This document shows, in pieces, positions 1 to 7,601 of a stretch of DNA of 12,163 nt (position 1 is the stretch's first letter; every line of letters starts with the position of its first letter). The position numbers were made by a program, and so were the translations under genes. The notes beneath the pieces were generated by a model. It was not told where the DNA came from. It did not search any database and was given only the letters and a program-made list of their open reading frames with translations. Origin of the DNA: Lachnospiraceae bacterium UBA3821 (GTDB lineage Bacteria; Bacillota; Clostridia; Lachnospirales; Lachnospiraceae); NCBI GenBank assembly GCA_002368865.1, contig DFDT01000165.1, positions 2,845 to 15,007 of the forward strand, given 5' to 3'.

Positions 1-470
1 GTCTTGAACATCAGGTTGAACTGTCTGATATCCGTAAAGTTATGCTTGCCGCAGGAAGGACAGGGAATCTGATGCTCTTTGATAAAATCCTGCATCTTCT
101 CCTGCTCCCAGCCGTCCACACTGCCCTCTAACGCAATTCCTTTCTCTGCGCAGAAATCTTCGATCACCTTGTCCGCGCGGAAACGCTCATGACACTCTTT
201 ACAATCCATCAGCGGATCGGAAAAGCTGCCCAGATGTCCGCTGGCCACCCAGGTCTGGGGATTCATCAGGATTGCACAGTCCACGCCTACATTATAGGGA
301 TTTTCCTGCACGAACTTCTGCCACCATGCTCTCTTCACATTATTTTTCAGCTCCACACCAAGGTTACCATAGTCCCAGGTATTTGCCAGACCTCCGTAAA
401 TCTCGGAACCGGGGTAGATAAACCCTCTCGCCTTGGACAATGCCACAATTTTCTCTAACGTCTTTTCCAT
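1..470 (-). CDS. glyS: glycyl-tRNA synthetase, single-chain class II type (5' part, cut by window edge)
   Basis: This enzyme attaches glycine to tRNA-Gly using ATP in the cytoplasm. Only the first 156 codons are in the window; the gene runs off the left edge. The N-terminus reads MEKTLEKIVALSKARGFIYP, followed by GSEIYGGLANTWDYGNLGVE, which is the recognisable start of the homodimeric (eukaryote/archaea-like and Gram-positive) GlyRS, not the separate alpha and beta subunits. Two cysteine pairs, C90/C93 and C137/C140, match the Cys-rich insertion of this type. The start at 470 is set by AGGAGG (479-484 on the plus strand) 8 bases upstream. The gap to the preceding lipoprotein stop is 14 bases, so there is no room for a T-box leader, and glyS is probably read through from upstream. 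In Bacillus the equivalent spot after recO holds glyQ-glyS, so the context agrees. Confidence 0.95.
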   Translation of the reverse strand, partial: MEKTLEKIVALSKARGFIYPGSEIYGGLANTWDYGNLGVELKNNVKRAWWQKFVQENPYNVGVDCAILMNPQTWVASGHLGSFSDPLMDCKECHERFRADKVIEDFCAEKGIALEGSVDGWEQEKMQDFIKEHQIPCPSCGKHNFTDIRQFNLMFK

Positions 471-478
471 CTTTCTTT

Positions 479-484
479 CCTCCT
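479..484 (-). promoter_or_regulatory. ribosome binding site of glyS
   Basis: The minus strand reads AGGAGG, 8 bases before the ATG at 470. It lies in the 14-base gap after the lipoprotein stop codon (485-487) and fixes the glyS start. Confidence 0.85.
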
Positions 485-1132
485 CTATCTGTCAAGCACG
501 ATCACAGCCGGGTATCCGTCCTCAGATACACCGCTTGTATCAATGCTTCCATCCTCCATCATTTTTGCGCCGTCGCTGATATAACTGACCTTATAGGGAC
601 AATACACGCAGGTTGCCTCCTGCAGCAGCACAATGTGCTTCGACAACATACCGCCTGTCTGATCGGTCAACTGATCCGCTGCAAGCGTTTCGTCTCCCGA
701 CGCCGCAGTAAGCATCTGATCCGCCGCAGGCGCATATCCGGCGTTTACCGCCTCTTCCACAGTCCCGTAAAACAGGATATTCCCCATATATTCCGAATAA
801 GTCCGGGCATTCTGAAACGCATACGACACGATCACCGCATTTCCCCCGTCCTCCACCGTTCCGATCTTCAGCAGACTGACCGGATTGGTCTCTGTGGGAT
901 GTTCCCTGTTATAAGTGCTGACCTCCTTCTGTGCCATCACCGACAAATCATCCAGTTTATAATAATCCTTGTCAAACACATCCACAACATGGGCGGTAAC
1001 TCTTCCGTCCTTGTCTATGATCAGACTGTTCTTCGTCACGGTATCCGGCACTTTCGCGGCTTGATCGCAGCCACTTAAGAAAACAAAAGCCGCCAACAAC
1101 GCTATCCACTTTTGATTATGTATCACCCGCAT
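485..1132 (-). CDS. predicted lipoprotein of unknown function between recO and glyS
   Basis: I do not recognise a named family. From the start at 1132 the product is 215 residues. A charged N-terminus and a hydrophobic stretch (about residues 9-20) are followed by the lipobox LSGC, with Cys22 as the lipidated residue, so export and membrane anchoring outside the cell are likely. The rest is mixed, soluble and acidic. A CVYC motif (Cys175 and Cys178) near the C-terminus could form a disulfide or bind metal. An ATG 7 codons upstream (1153) is possible but has only a weak ribosome binding site, while the ATG at 1132 has AGAGG 6 bases before it and gives a more typical signal peptide. The gap to the recO stop is 73 bases without a clear terminator, and glyS follows after 14 bases. 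It appears inserted into the usual recO-glyS order. Confidence 0.8.
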   Translation of the reverse strand: MRVIHNQKWIALLAAFVFLSGCDQAAKVPDTVTKNSLIIDKDGRVTAHVVDVFDKDYYKLDDLSVMAQKEVSTYNREHPTETNPVSLLKIGTVEDGGNAVIVSYAFQNARTYSEYMGNILFYGTVEEAVNAGYAPAADQMLTAASGDETLAADQLTDQTGGMLSKHIVLLQEATCVYCPYKVSYISDGAKMMEDGSIDTSGVSEDGYPAVIVLDR

Positions 1133-1205
1133 CCGAATCCTCTGACACCTCATTTCAACTTCTTACCTTTTTCATTCCCATTTTGGAACAGTTATTCAAA
1201 TTCTA

Positions 1206-1853
1206 TCACAACGTTTCCAGTATTTCAAGACTTTTGAATGTATGCCCCACGATACGATGCATATATTCCCGCGAAATCTGCTGCAGTTCGGCAAGAACCT
1301 CCTCCTTCACCGTAAAGTTGTAAAGTTTTTCCACCGGACTGGAGGCAATGTATTCTATCGTATAGACAGTGGAGTCCAGCAGCTTCCTGTCCGTGGGCAC
1401 GCCCGGAAATTCCCCGTTGATCCCGATCGCTTTTAATTCATATATACACCGCACCAACGGATTCGGCAGACTCTCGGCAGCGAGCGCCCGCATGGATTGA
1501 TACAAAAGCTTCAGCATCTCCCGCTCATCATTGTTCTCCCTGGTATAATAATCAGCGATTTCCGTGAAATACATGCCATAATAGGCGCCCTCGTAATCCG
1601 CCATCAACGCCTCAAAATAATTGCTGATATCCGCATCCGTCATTGTATAAGAGCTTCTTCCGGCATACAGTTTAAAGGTACCGAACGCAAAGAGATTGGT
1701 GGCAGCCGCAAGTCTGCTGCCGGGTTTCCTGGCACCCTTTGCAAAGGCGGAGATCTTCCCCCTCTCTTTCGTCAGCACGCAAACCCGCCTGTCATATTCA
1801 CCCATGGGTGATTGTTTTAAAATCATTCCCGTCACTTCGATGATTCCCTGCAT
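1206..1853 (-). CDS. recO: DNA repair protein RecO
   Basis: RecO works in RecF-pathway recombination: it binds single-stranded DNA and SSB and helps load RecA at gaps. The N-terminal OB-fold is visible in the segment TGMILKQSPMGEYDRR followed by VCVLTKERGKISAFAKGARK; the rest is the helical C-terminal domain. At 215 residues it is shorter than the usual 240-260. The loop that in many RecO proteins carries a four-cysteine zinc site is reduced here to a segment around YELKAIGINGEFPGVPTDRK with no CxxC pairs. The start at 1853 is chosen from AAAGG 7 bases upstream and from the family N-terminus. An in-frame extension to 1967 would only read a shifted frame of the small gene upstream. The start lies inside the end of the YqzL-like gene (56 bases shared), suggesting translational coupling. 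Confidence 0.93.
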   Translation of the reverse strand: MQGIIEVTGMILKQSPMGEYDRRVCVLTKERGKISAFAKGARKPGSRLAAATNLFAFGTFKLYAGRSSYTMTDADISNYFEALMADYEGAYYGMYFTEIADYYTRENNDEREMLKLLYQSMRALAAESLPNPLVRCIYELKAIGINGEFPGVPTDRKLLDSTVYTIEYIASSPVEKLYNFTVKEEVLAELQQISREYMHRIVGHTFKSLEILETL

Positions 1854-2013
1854 ATCCGGACCTTTCCCGATAATCGGACTTGCAGCCGGCGTCCCCTCCG
1901 GACCGCCGGCTGTTCTTTTCCTTATCCATATCTCTATCCATACTCTTATAGGACAAATAGTCCTCAATCTTCCCCGAATTTTCGAACTGCTTCCAGTAAT
2001 TTTCCATCCGCAT
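1798..2013 (-). CDS. yqzL: small YqzL-like protein between era and recO
   Basis: This 71-residue protein begins MRMENYWKQFENSGKIEDYL. The pattern of Trp, Phe, a small 'sG.i..YL..K' block and a charged tail resembles YqzL, the short protein encoded between era and recO in Bacillus and other Firmicutes, whose function is not established. The conserved part is the first 25 or so residues; the tail is rich in Lys, Arg, Asp and Gly and looks disordered. AGGAGG (2022-2027) lies 8 bases before the ATG, a strong translation signal for a small gene. Its last 56 bases overlap the start of recO in another frame. The family call rests on position and the short N-terminal motif, so the symbol is tentative. 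Confidence 0.75.
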   Translation of the reverse strand: MRMENYWKQFENSGKIEDYLSYKSMDRDMDKEKNSRRSGGDAGCKSDYRERSGYAGNHRSDGNDFKTITHG

Positions 2014-2092
2014 CTGTGTTTCCTCCTGCCTGTGTCATATCCACAGATAGGTTTTGCACTTTGATAAAATTTATACGGAGTACACGCTATGG

Positions 2093-3019
2093 TTATTCGG
2101 TTCTTTTTCCCTCTTTCGGATCATATCCGAAATTTTTCAGCAGGAAATCACTGTCCCGCCAGTCTTTTTTCACCTTCACCCAGAGCTGCAGATTTACCTG
2201 CATTTCCAGCAGATCTTCAATATCCGGTCGCGCCGAAGATCCGATCTTTTTCAGCATCTGTCCACCCTTCCCGATGATGATACCCTTGTGGGAATCCCGC
2301 TCACAGATGATTGTTGCCTCAATATGACAGATCCTTCCATGCTCTTTCATGCTTTCGATACTGACCGCAATCCCATGCGGGATCTCGTCCTCTAGGAGCC
2401 GCAGCGCTTTCTCCCGGATCAATTCCGCCACGATCTGGCGCATGGGCTGATCCGTCACCGTATCCTCATCGTAAAAGGGCTGCCCATAGGGCAGATACTT
2501 CACAATACACCGCACAAGCTCGTCCGTATTGTCACCCTTCAGCGCCGAAACCGGCACGATTTCCTGGAAGTCCATCTCTTTCCTGTAGGTATCGATAAAC
2601 GCGAAGACCTCATCCCGCTTTACCGTATCCGTCTTATTGATGACCAGGATCACCGGCGTTTTGGTCTTCTTCAGCTGCTCGATGATGTGCCGTTCTCCTG
2701 CGCCGATAAAATTGGTGGGCTCCACCAGCCAAAGCACCACATCCACCTCATTCAAGGTCCGTTCCGCCACATTCACCATATAATCGCCCAGCTTATTTTT
2801 GGACTTATGGATGCCTGGCGTATCCAGAAAGACAATCTGAGCATCCTCCAGCGTCAGCACCGTCTGGATGCGGTTTCTTGTAGTCTGGGGTTTGTTTGAG
2901 GTGATGGCGATCTTCTGTCCGATCAGATGATTCATCAACGTGGATTTTCCCACATTGGGACGTCCGATCAGCGTCACAAACCCGGATTTAAAATTGGCGG
3001 AAACAGTGCCCTCACTCAT
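2093..3019 (-). CDS. era: GTPase Era, 16S rRNA/30S assembly factor
   Basis: Era is an essential GTPase that binds the 3' end of 16S rRNA and checks late 30S subunit maturation. All G motifs are seen in the 308-residue product: G1 GRPNVGKST (19-27), switch I region QTTRNR (45-50), G3 DTPG (66-69), G4 NKTD (128-131) and G5 SAL (158-160). A C-terminal KH domain follows, with the RNA-binding GKGG turn at about 250-253 and the conserved LWVKVKKDWR block near 279-288. Length matches the usual about 300. I chose the ATG at 3019, 10 bases after the upstream stop; it gives the family-like N-terminus ending in FKSGFVTLIG. An ATG at 3067 would add 16 Lys-rich residues and overlap the upstream gene without a ribosome binding site. 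The 79-base gap to yqzL shows no obvious terminator. Confidence 0.97.
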   Translation of the reverse strand: MSEGTVSANFKSGFVTLIGRPNVGKSTLMNHLIGQKIAITSNKPQTTRNRIQTVLTLEDAQIVFLDTPGIHKSKNKLGDYMVNVAERTLNEVDVVLWLVEPTNFIGAGERHIIEQLKKTKTPVILVINKTDTVKRDEVFAFIDTYRKEMDFQEIVPVSALKGDNTDELVRCIVKYLPYGQPFYDEDTVTDQPMRQIVAELIREKALRLLEDEIPHGIAVSIESMKEHGRICHIEATIICERDSHKGIIIGKGGQMLKKIGSSARPDIEDLLEMQVNLQLWVKVKKDWRDSDFLLKNFGYDPKEGKRTE

Positions 3020-3029
3020 ACCCGTCTTC

Positions 3030-4133
3030 TCACTTTCTCTCACTGCTTTCTTCTTTTGCTTCTGCATTGACAGCCGATGCGGCTGCTTTTTTCTTCTTGT
3101 TGCGGCGTGATATTCCCTTTATGATCAGTACAAACACAGCCAAAACAATGATCACGATCCCAAAATAAGGAATATTGATTCCAAACCAGATCATAAACTC
3201 CGTGAATCCGGTCTTAATGTCTTTCAGACTTTCCTGAAATCCGTTGACAAAACGCTCCCATGCAGTCTCCTCCTCTTCGATCACCGGAGTCAACTCTTTC
3301 ACTTCCTGAATATTCATGTGCACGGTGGAATAATCTACCATATTGTCATAAGTGCGCAGCTGGGACTCCATGCTCTCCAGCTGATACCGCACCGTTGCCA
3401 TACGGTCTTCCAGTGTGATGATATCCTCCAGCGTCTCTGCCTTCTCCAGGAACTCCTGTAATCTGTCCATCTCCGTCTGCAGAGATTTTTTACGGCTTTC
3501 CATATCCACATAGGTTAAAGTCACATCCTCCACGCTCTCCCCGCGGCTGATCACATTTCCCGCCTCGGATACGGCATCCAGAAAAGAATTCAGATTCTTC
3601 TGGGGAATGCGCACCGTCAGATCGGAGCGTTTCACATTGGTGCTGTACTGATTATAACCATACCGGCTTCCGTTATAAGTATCCATGCTCTCTATGTAAC
3701 CGCCCAGTGCATTCACCTGATTCTCCACAGCTTCCAGGAACGCATCAAATTCTTTGGTCTCCACAGAGAGATTGGCATTCCGGATCAGCTTGCGCGCTGT
3801 GTTCTGCTCACTGGTACTCTGGGATTCCGTCACGGTGCCTGCACTGCCGGTGCCGGATGAAATACCGCTGTTATCTGCCAGTTGACTCTCCATTGCAGGC
3901 GCATACTCCGCCGCAGATTCCGCCATCTCATAGGAGCTGAAACTGTCCGTGGCATAGCCGTAGTCCGCCGCTCTTGTGGCACTCTTACTAGCCGACGTCG
4001 CTCCGTTGGTATATCCCTGCAGAGCCCTATCGGAACTGCTGCTGGGACTGCTGCTGTTGGAACCGCACGCCGCTGCTCCCAATAAAAGCATCGCACAAAG
4101 TCCTGCACTCAAAAATTTCTTCCACTTTTTCAT
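3030..4133 (-). CDS. DUF4349 family lipoprotein with coiled coil and C-terminal membrane helix
   Basis: The 367-residue product fits the DUF4349 family, whose biochemical role is not known to me. Visible parts are: a Lys-rich signal peptide with lipobox ending in Cys23 (GAAAC); a Ser/Thr/Ala-rich, probably disordered segment (24-110); the DUF4349 core from RKLIRNANLSVET (114-126), including VRIPQKNLNSFLDAV (174-188) and GESVEDVTLTYVDMESR (198-214); a heptad-like coiled coil (about 210-262); a transmembrane helix (about 318-338); and a Lys/Arg then Glu-rich cytoplasmic tail. Lipid anchor and C-terminal helix would make it doubly tethered, with the coiled coil outside the cell. The start at 4133 is set by GGGAGG 8 bases upstream; an ATG at 4178 adds 15 residues without such support. 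It lies 64 bases after the M16C protease and 10 before era. Confidence 0.88.
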   Translation of the reverse strand: MKKWKKFLSAGLCAMLLLGAAACGSNSSSPSSSSDRALQGYTNGATSASKSATRAADYGYATDSFSSYEMAESAAEYAPAMESQLADNSGISSGTGSAGTVTESQSTSEQNTARKLIRNANLSVETKEFDAFLEAVENQVNALGGYIESMDTYNGSRYGYNQYSTNVKRSDLTVRIPQKNLNSFLDAVSEAGNVISRGESVEDVTLTYVDMESRKKSLQTEMDRLQEFLEKAETLEDIITLEDRMATVRYQLESMESQLRTYDNMVDYSTVHMNIQEVKELTPVIEEEETAWERFVNGFQESLKDIKTGFTEFMIWFGINIPYFGIVIIVLAVFVLIIKGISRRNKKKKAAASAVNAEAKEESSERK

Positions 4134-4141
4134 AATCTTAT

Positions 4142-4147
4142 CCTCCC
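4142..4147 (-). promoter_or_regulatory. ribosome binding site of the DUF4349 gene
   Basis: The minus strand reads GGGAGG 8 bases before the ATG at 4133. It decides between this start and the in-frame ATG at 4178. Confidence 0.8.
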
Positions 4148-4197
4148 TTTGCCTCACAGCTCTGCTGCGTATTTGCATCTACCTACTAAGACGAGGT

Positions 4198-7146
4198 TCA
4201 GGCAAAAAGGTTCTCCAATTTCTTAAAAAGTTTTTCTTCCTGTTTTAATTTGCCTGCATTTCCCACCACACAGAGATAGTCATCCTCCATGAATGCCTTG
4301 ATATAGGCGGAAAGTCCTCTGATATCCTCCGCCGTGGCTGACAGGATCTCATCCCGCTCCTTCTGCAGCATCTCTTTGGTCAGTCCGGTCATATAGGCAC
4401 TCAGTCCGTAAAGTCCCTTTGCCGCCGGATTCATGGGCATATCCAGATCGCTGATCGCCCCAATGATATACTGCGTCATCGTACGCTCGTCCGCCTCATA
4501 GGTTGCGATGGTCTCCGCTGCTTTCTCGTAAACATCCAGAGTTTTCTGCAGATTGGGGTCCCTGTAAGATACAAAATAACTCTCACCTGTCCGTCCGAAA
4601 CGGCACATACAGCCATAAGCCCCGCCCTTCACCCGGACATTGACCCAGAGATATTCGTAGCCCATCATCACCCGCAGTACCCGCAAAGCCCCGGTGTAAG
4701 CCAATCCCTTCTTGGCAAAATTACCCGCCCGACAGACATACTGGATCTGTCCTGCCGTCATAAAGCCTTCATTCAACCGCTCGGGCACAGGTTTATAAAC
4801 CGCTTTTTCAACCGGTTCCGTATAAAGCGCCTGCTTTAATGCCGCCACCGGCGCCTCCAGACGACCCAGCTGCGCCTCATCTCCCACAAAATCCACCGTC
4901 AGATTCTCCGGACGGAAGATCATCTTGGCAAGCATCTTCATTTTTTCGATCAATTCTGCTTTGCGCTCCTCAAAATGCCCTTCATGGTCCGCCACCAGAC
5001 GGTAAAACGGCACACCGGACAATTCTTCGCTGAGCATGCCTGACACGCTGCCATAGGACATGGCCCTGCCCGCTGCCACCGAATGCCCTGCCGTCATCAT
5101 CTGCGCCTGCATACGGGATTTGGCCTCCGCCAGGATCTCCTTCAGACGCTTCTCGTCCGTGAAATCGCTGGTCAGCATAATCTCCTGCATCAGCGCGATC
5201 GCCTGATCTATATTTTCATAAAGCACCTTTGTCTTCAATTCCAATGTCAGCGTACAGATATCGGGATCATACACCTGACTGTATGCATTATTCACCGCCG
5301 CCATACCGCCGGTGACCAGATTCGTCTCGTTGAAAAGATCCCCATAACTGTAATTTGCCGTGTTCAGAAGTCCCAGACACCCCTTAAACAAGCCGATATA
5401 CCGGACATATTCCCCGGGAATATGGTCCAGATTGAAGATCAGCCGCAGATACCCAATCCCGTTGGTGAACAGATTATGGTAGAGCAGCTTTGTATCCCCG
5501 AGCATCCGCTCCTCCACAACGGGCGCCGCTGCCTCTTTCTTCAGATCGCCGCGCTCCAGCAGCGGTATCTTTTTCAGATCCTCCGGATCGTCCTCCGTCT
5601 CCTGGAATTCCCGCAGCTTCTTTTCCGTCTCCATGATCTGGCGGATCTCCTCCGCAGACATGGCAGCCTTTTTCGCCGCAAGACGCTCTGCCAGCTCCTG
5701 CTCCTTCTTTGCCAGCAATCCTTCCACCGGCTTTAAAATGACCACGCTGTGATGTCTGTTTTCCAGCAGGTACGTTCGAATCAGTTCCTCAAAATAGCCG
5801 GTCTTCACCTTTTTCTTCAGACTGTCAAATACATCCAAAAGCTCAATATGCACAAAAGGCTTGTTTTCATCATACAGCCAGCTGTCCAGCATCTGCAGTC
5901 CATACATCAATCCCTTGGGATAGGAACCGAAATCCGCCTCGCGATATTTAAATTCATAATAGTTCAGCGCAGCCCGAAGCGCCTTCTCATCAAAGCCTTC
6001 CGCCGCGATCTTTTGAAGCACTTCCCGGATCGTATCCAGAAATGCCTGCTGCTTGTCCAGAGAAGTTCCCTTTGCAATCACACTGAAATACGGCTGTCTG
6101 ATGCCGCCGTCCCAGATACTGTACACATCTTTGCCGATCCCGCGGTCCACCAGGGCCTGCTTTAACGGTGCCCCCGGAGCAGAACAGAGCGCATAATCCA
6201 GGATTTCAAACGCCATGCATAGCTCATTGTCCGTGCTCTCGCCCACCGAATAATTCAGCGACAGATAAGTATTCTCCTCCGCACTCTCACCCTCATTTAA
6301 AGGATATTCCTTTACGATTGTCCCTGCCGTCATGTCCGGGGTTTCTGTTCCGATCTCGGAATCCACCTTGAGCGCATCAAAATCCGCCAGATAATGCTGA
6401 TCGATAAAGTCCAGCTTCTCCGCCATATCCATATCGCCGTACAGATAAATATAACTGTTGGACGGATGATAATATTTCCTGTGAAAATCCAGAAAGTCCT
6501 CATATCGAAGCTCCGGGATCACCTCCGGATCGCCGCCGGACTCCACGCCATAAGTCGTGTGCGGATACAGAGAATTCATGATCGCCGTCTCCAACACATC
6601 ATCCGCCGAAGAATAAGCCCCCTTCATCTCGTTATAGACCACGCCGTTGACCGTCAGCGGCGCATCCTCGCTCTCCAACTCATAATGCCAGCCTTCCTGC
6701 CGGAAGATGGCTTCCTTTTGATAAATATTCGGATAAAATACCGCATCCAGATATACATGCATCAGATTCTGGAAGTCCTTCTCGTTACAGCTCGCCACCG
6801 GATACAAGGTCTTGTCCGGATAAGTCATGGCATTCAGAAAAGTGTTGAGCGACCCTTTCACCAACTCCACAAACGGATCCTTCACCGGGAACTCCCTGGA
6901 ACCGCACAGCACCGAATGTTCCAGAATATGCGGCACGCCCGTGGAATCCGTGGGCGGTGTGCGAAATCCGATGTAAAACACCTTGTTCTCATCGTCATTG
7001 GAAAGTAGCGCCACCTTCGCACCGGTCTTCTTATGCCGCAACAAAACGCTCATACTGTTAATATCCGCAATCTCCCTCTGCTCTATAATCTCATATGCCG
7101 AAAGGTTTTTTACTTCCTCTGCACCTGCATATTTTCCCATAGTCAT
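4198..7146 (-). CDS. M16C-family zinc metallopeptidase (PreP/insulinase-like)
   Basis: A 982-residue peptidase of the type that degrades short unstructured peptides inside a closed chamber formed by two halves; mitochondrial PreP is the best-known relative. The inverted zinc site HILEH is at 73-77 (ligands His73 and His77, catalytic Glu76), and the third ligand is probably Glu173 in VVYNEMKGAYSS. Family features nearby are GVPHILEHSVLCGS and SLNTFLNAMTYPDKTLYPVA. A charged, helix-rich linker (about 475-530) joins the N-terminal half to the catalytically silent C-terminal half, which keeps the GGAYG, Arg and Tyr elements near 840-862. There is no signal peptide, so it is probably cytoplasmic. 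The start at 7146 has GAGGAG 8 bases upstream. It lies 35 bases after the 139-residue protein gene. Length and motifs are intact, so it should be active. Confidence 0.95.
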   Translation of the reverse strand: MTMGKYAGAEEVKNLSAYEIIEQREIADINSMSVLLRHKKTGAKVALLSNDDENKVFYIGFRTPPTDSTGVPHILEHSVLCGSREFPVKDPFVELVKGSLNTFLNAMTYPDKTLYPVASCNEKDFQNLMHVYLDAVFYPNIYQKEAIFRQEGWHYELESEDAPLTVNGVVYNEMKGAYSSADDVLETAIMNSLYPHTTYGVESGGDPEVIPELRYEDFLDFHRKYYHPSNSYIYLYGDMDMAEKLDFIDQHYLADFDALKVDSEIGTETPDMTAGTIVKEYPLNEGESAEENTYLSLNYSVGESTDNELCMAFEILDYALCSAPGAPLKQALVDRGIGKDVYSIWDGGIRQPYFSVIAKGTSLDKQQAFLDTIREVLQKIAAEGFDEKALRAALNYYEFKYREADFGSYPKGLMYGLQMLDSWLYDENKPFVHIELLDVFDSLKKKVKTGYFEELIRTYLLENRHHSVVILKPVEGLLAKKEQELAERLAAKKAAMSAEEIRQIMETEKKLREFQETEDDPEDLKKIPLLERGDLKKEAAAPVVEERMLGDTKLLYHNLFTNGIGYLRLIFNLDHIPGEYVRYIGLFKGCLGLLNTANYSYGDLFNETNLVTGGMAAVNNAYSQVYDPDICTLTLELKTKVLYENIDQAIALMQEIMLTSDFTDEKRLKEILAEAKSRMQAQMMTAGHSVAAGRAMSYGSVSGMLSEELSGVPFYRLVADHEGHFEERKAELIEKMKMLAKMIFRPENLTVDFVGDEAQLGRLEAPVAALKQALYTEPVEKAVYKPVPERLNEGFMTAGQIQYVCRAGNFAKKGLAYTGALRVLRVMMGYEYLWVNVRVKGGAYGCMCRFGRTGESYFVSYRDPNLQKTLDVYEKAAETIATYEADERTMTQYIIGAISDLDMPMNPAAKGLYGLSAYMTGLTKEMLQKERDEILSATAEDIRGLSAYIKAFMEDDYLCVVGNAGKLKQEEKLFKKLENLFA

Positions 7147-7181
7147 GCCCTATTCTCCTCTCCTATTAAAATCCCTTATGA

Positions 7182-7601
7182 TCAGAATCCCATCAGCGAC
7201 AATTTGCTCACCGCCAGCTCCTGCACCATCAGCCCCATCTGCTCCTTTTGCGCTACGCTCAGATGTGCCAGCTGCTCCACCGACATGGTCTTGGTGGCAT
7301 ATTCCTTTGTCACCCTGCCGCCCATATGTTTCTTCTCCTGGATATAATTCACCTTCACCTTTGCTTTGAGCTGTCTGTATATCTTCACCAGAAAGCTTTT
7401 CTCCTCCAGATAATACAGATGGGTTTCCAACGTATCCTCCGGATCGGACTTCGGTAAAATATAGCGTTCCACCACAAGCTGAAATTTAAACGGGATCGAC
7501 TCATCCGCCAGGATCTCATCCATGGTATACTTGCATCCCACATAAACGGTGGAAACATCCTGCATGCAGTATTTATAATCCTCATAAACCGTCTTATTCA
7601 T
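7182..7601 (-). CDS. conserved-looking protein of unknown function, coupled to sigma-like gene
   Basis: I do not recognise the family of this 139-residue protein. It has no signal peptide or membrane segment and looks cytoplasmic. The first half alternates hydrophobic and charged residues (for example FKFQLVVERYILP near 38-50), consistent with a beta-rich fold. The middle is basic (KIYRQLKAKVKVNYIQEKKH), and the end is helical with a hydrophobic C-terminus (LAVSKLSLMGF). Cys12 and Cys23 are the only cysteines. The start ATG overlaps the last 8 bases of the sigma-like gene, with a GAGGA-type ribosome binding site inside that gene, so the two are very probably translated together and may act together. 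A stop 35 bases before the M16C protease start keeps it in the same likely operon. Confidence 0.82.
   Translation of the reverse strand: MNKTVYEDYKYCMQDVSTVYVGCKYTMDEILADESIPFKFQLVVERYILPKSDPEDTLETHLYYLEEKSFLVKIYRQLKAKVKVNYIQEKKHMGGRVTKEYATKTMSVEQLAHLSVAQKEQMGLMVQELAVSKLSLMGF

Noticed and set aside
471..484. T-box riboswitch in front of glyS
   Set aside because: Only 14 bases separate glyS from the upstream gene, far too short for a T-box leader.
440..1078. Long plus-strand open frame opposite the lipoprotein gene
   Set aside because: It is antisense to a gene with lipobox and ribosome binding site, and its His/Arg/Ile-rich product looks like reverse reading of coding DNA.
1175..1188. Small hairpin TTCC/GGAA downstream of recO as a terminator
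   Set aside because: The arms are only 4 bases and there is no convincing T run after it on the minus strand.
1854..1967. Longer recO start at 1967
   Set aside because: The added 38 residues are a shifted frame of the YqzL-like gene and do not resemble RecO N-termini; the ATG at 1853 has a ribosome binding site.
3020..3067. Longer era start at 3067
   Set aside because: It lacks a ribosome binding site, would overlap the DUF4349 gene, and adds a Lys-rich stretch not typical of Era.
5083..7008. Several plus-strand open frames of 138-217 codons opposite the M16C gene
   Set aside because: The minus-strand product is a full-length, motif-complete peptidase; the opposite frames have no ribosome binding sites or family features.
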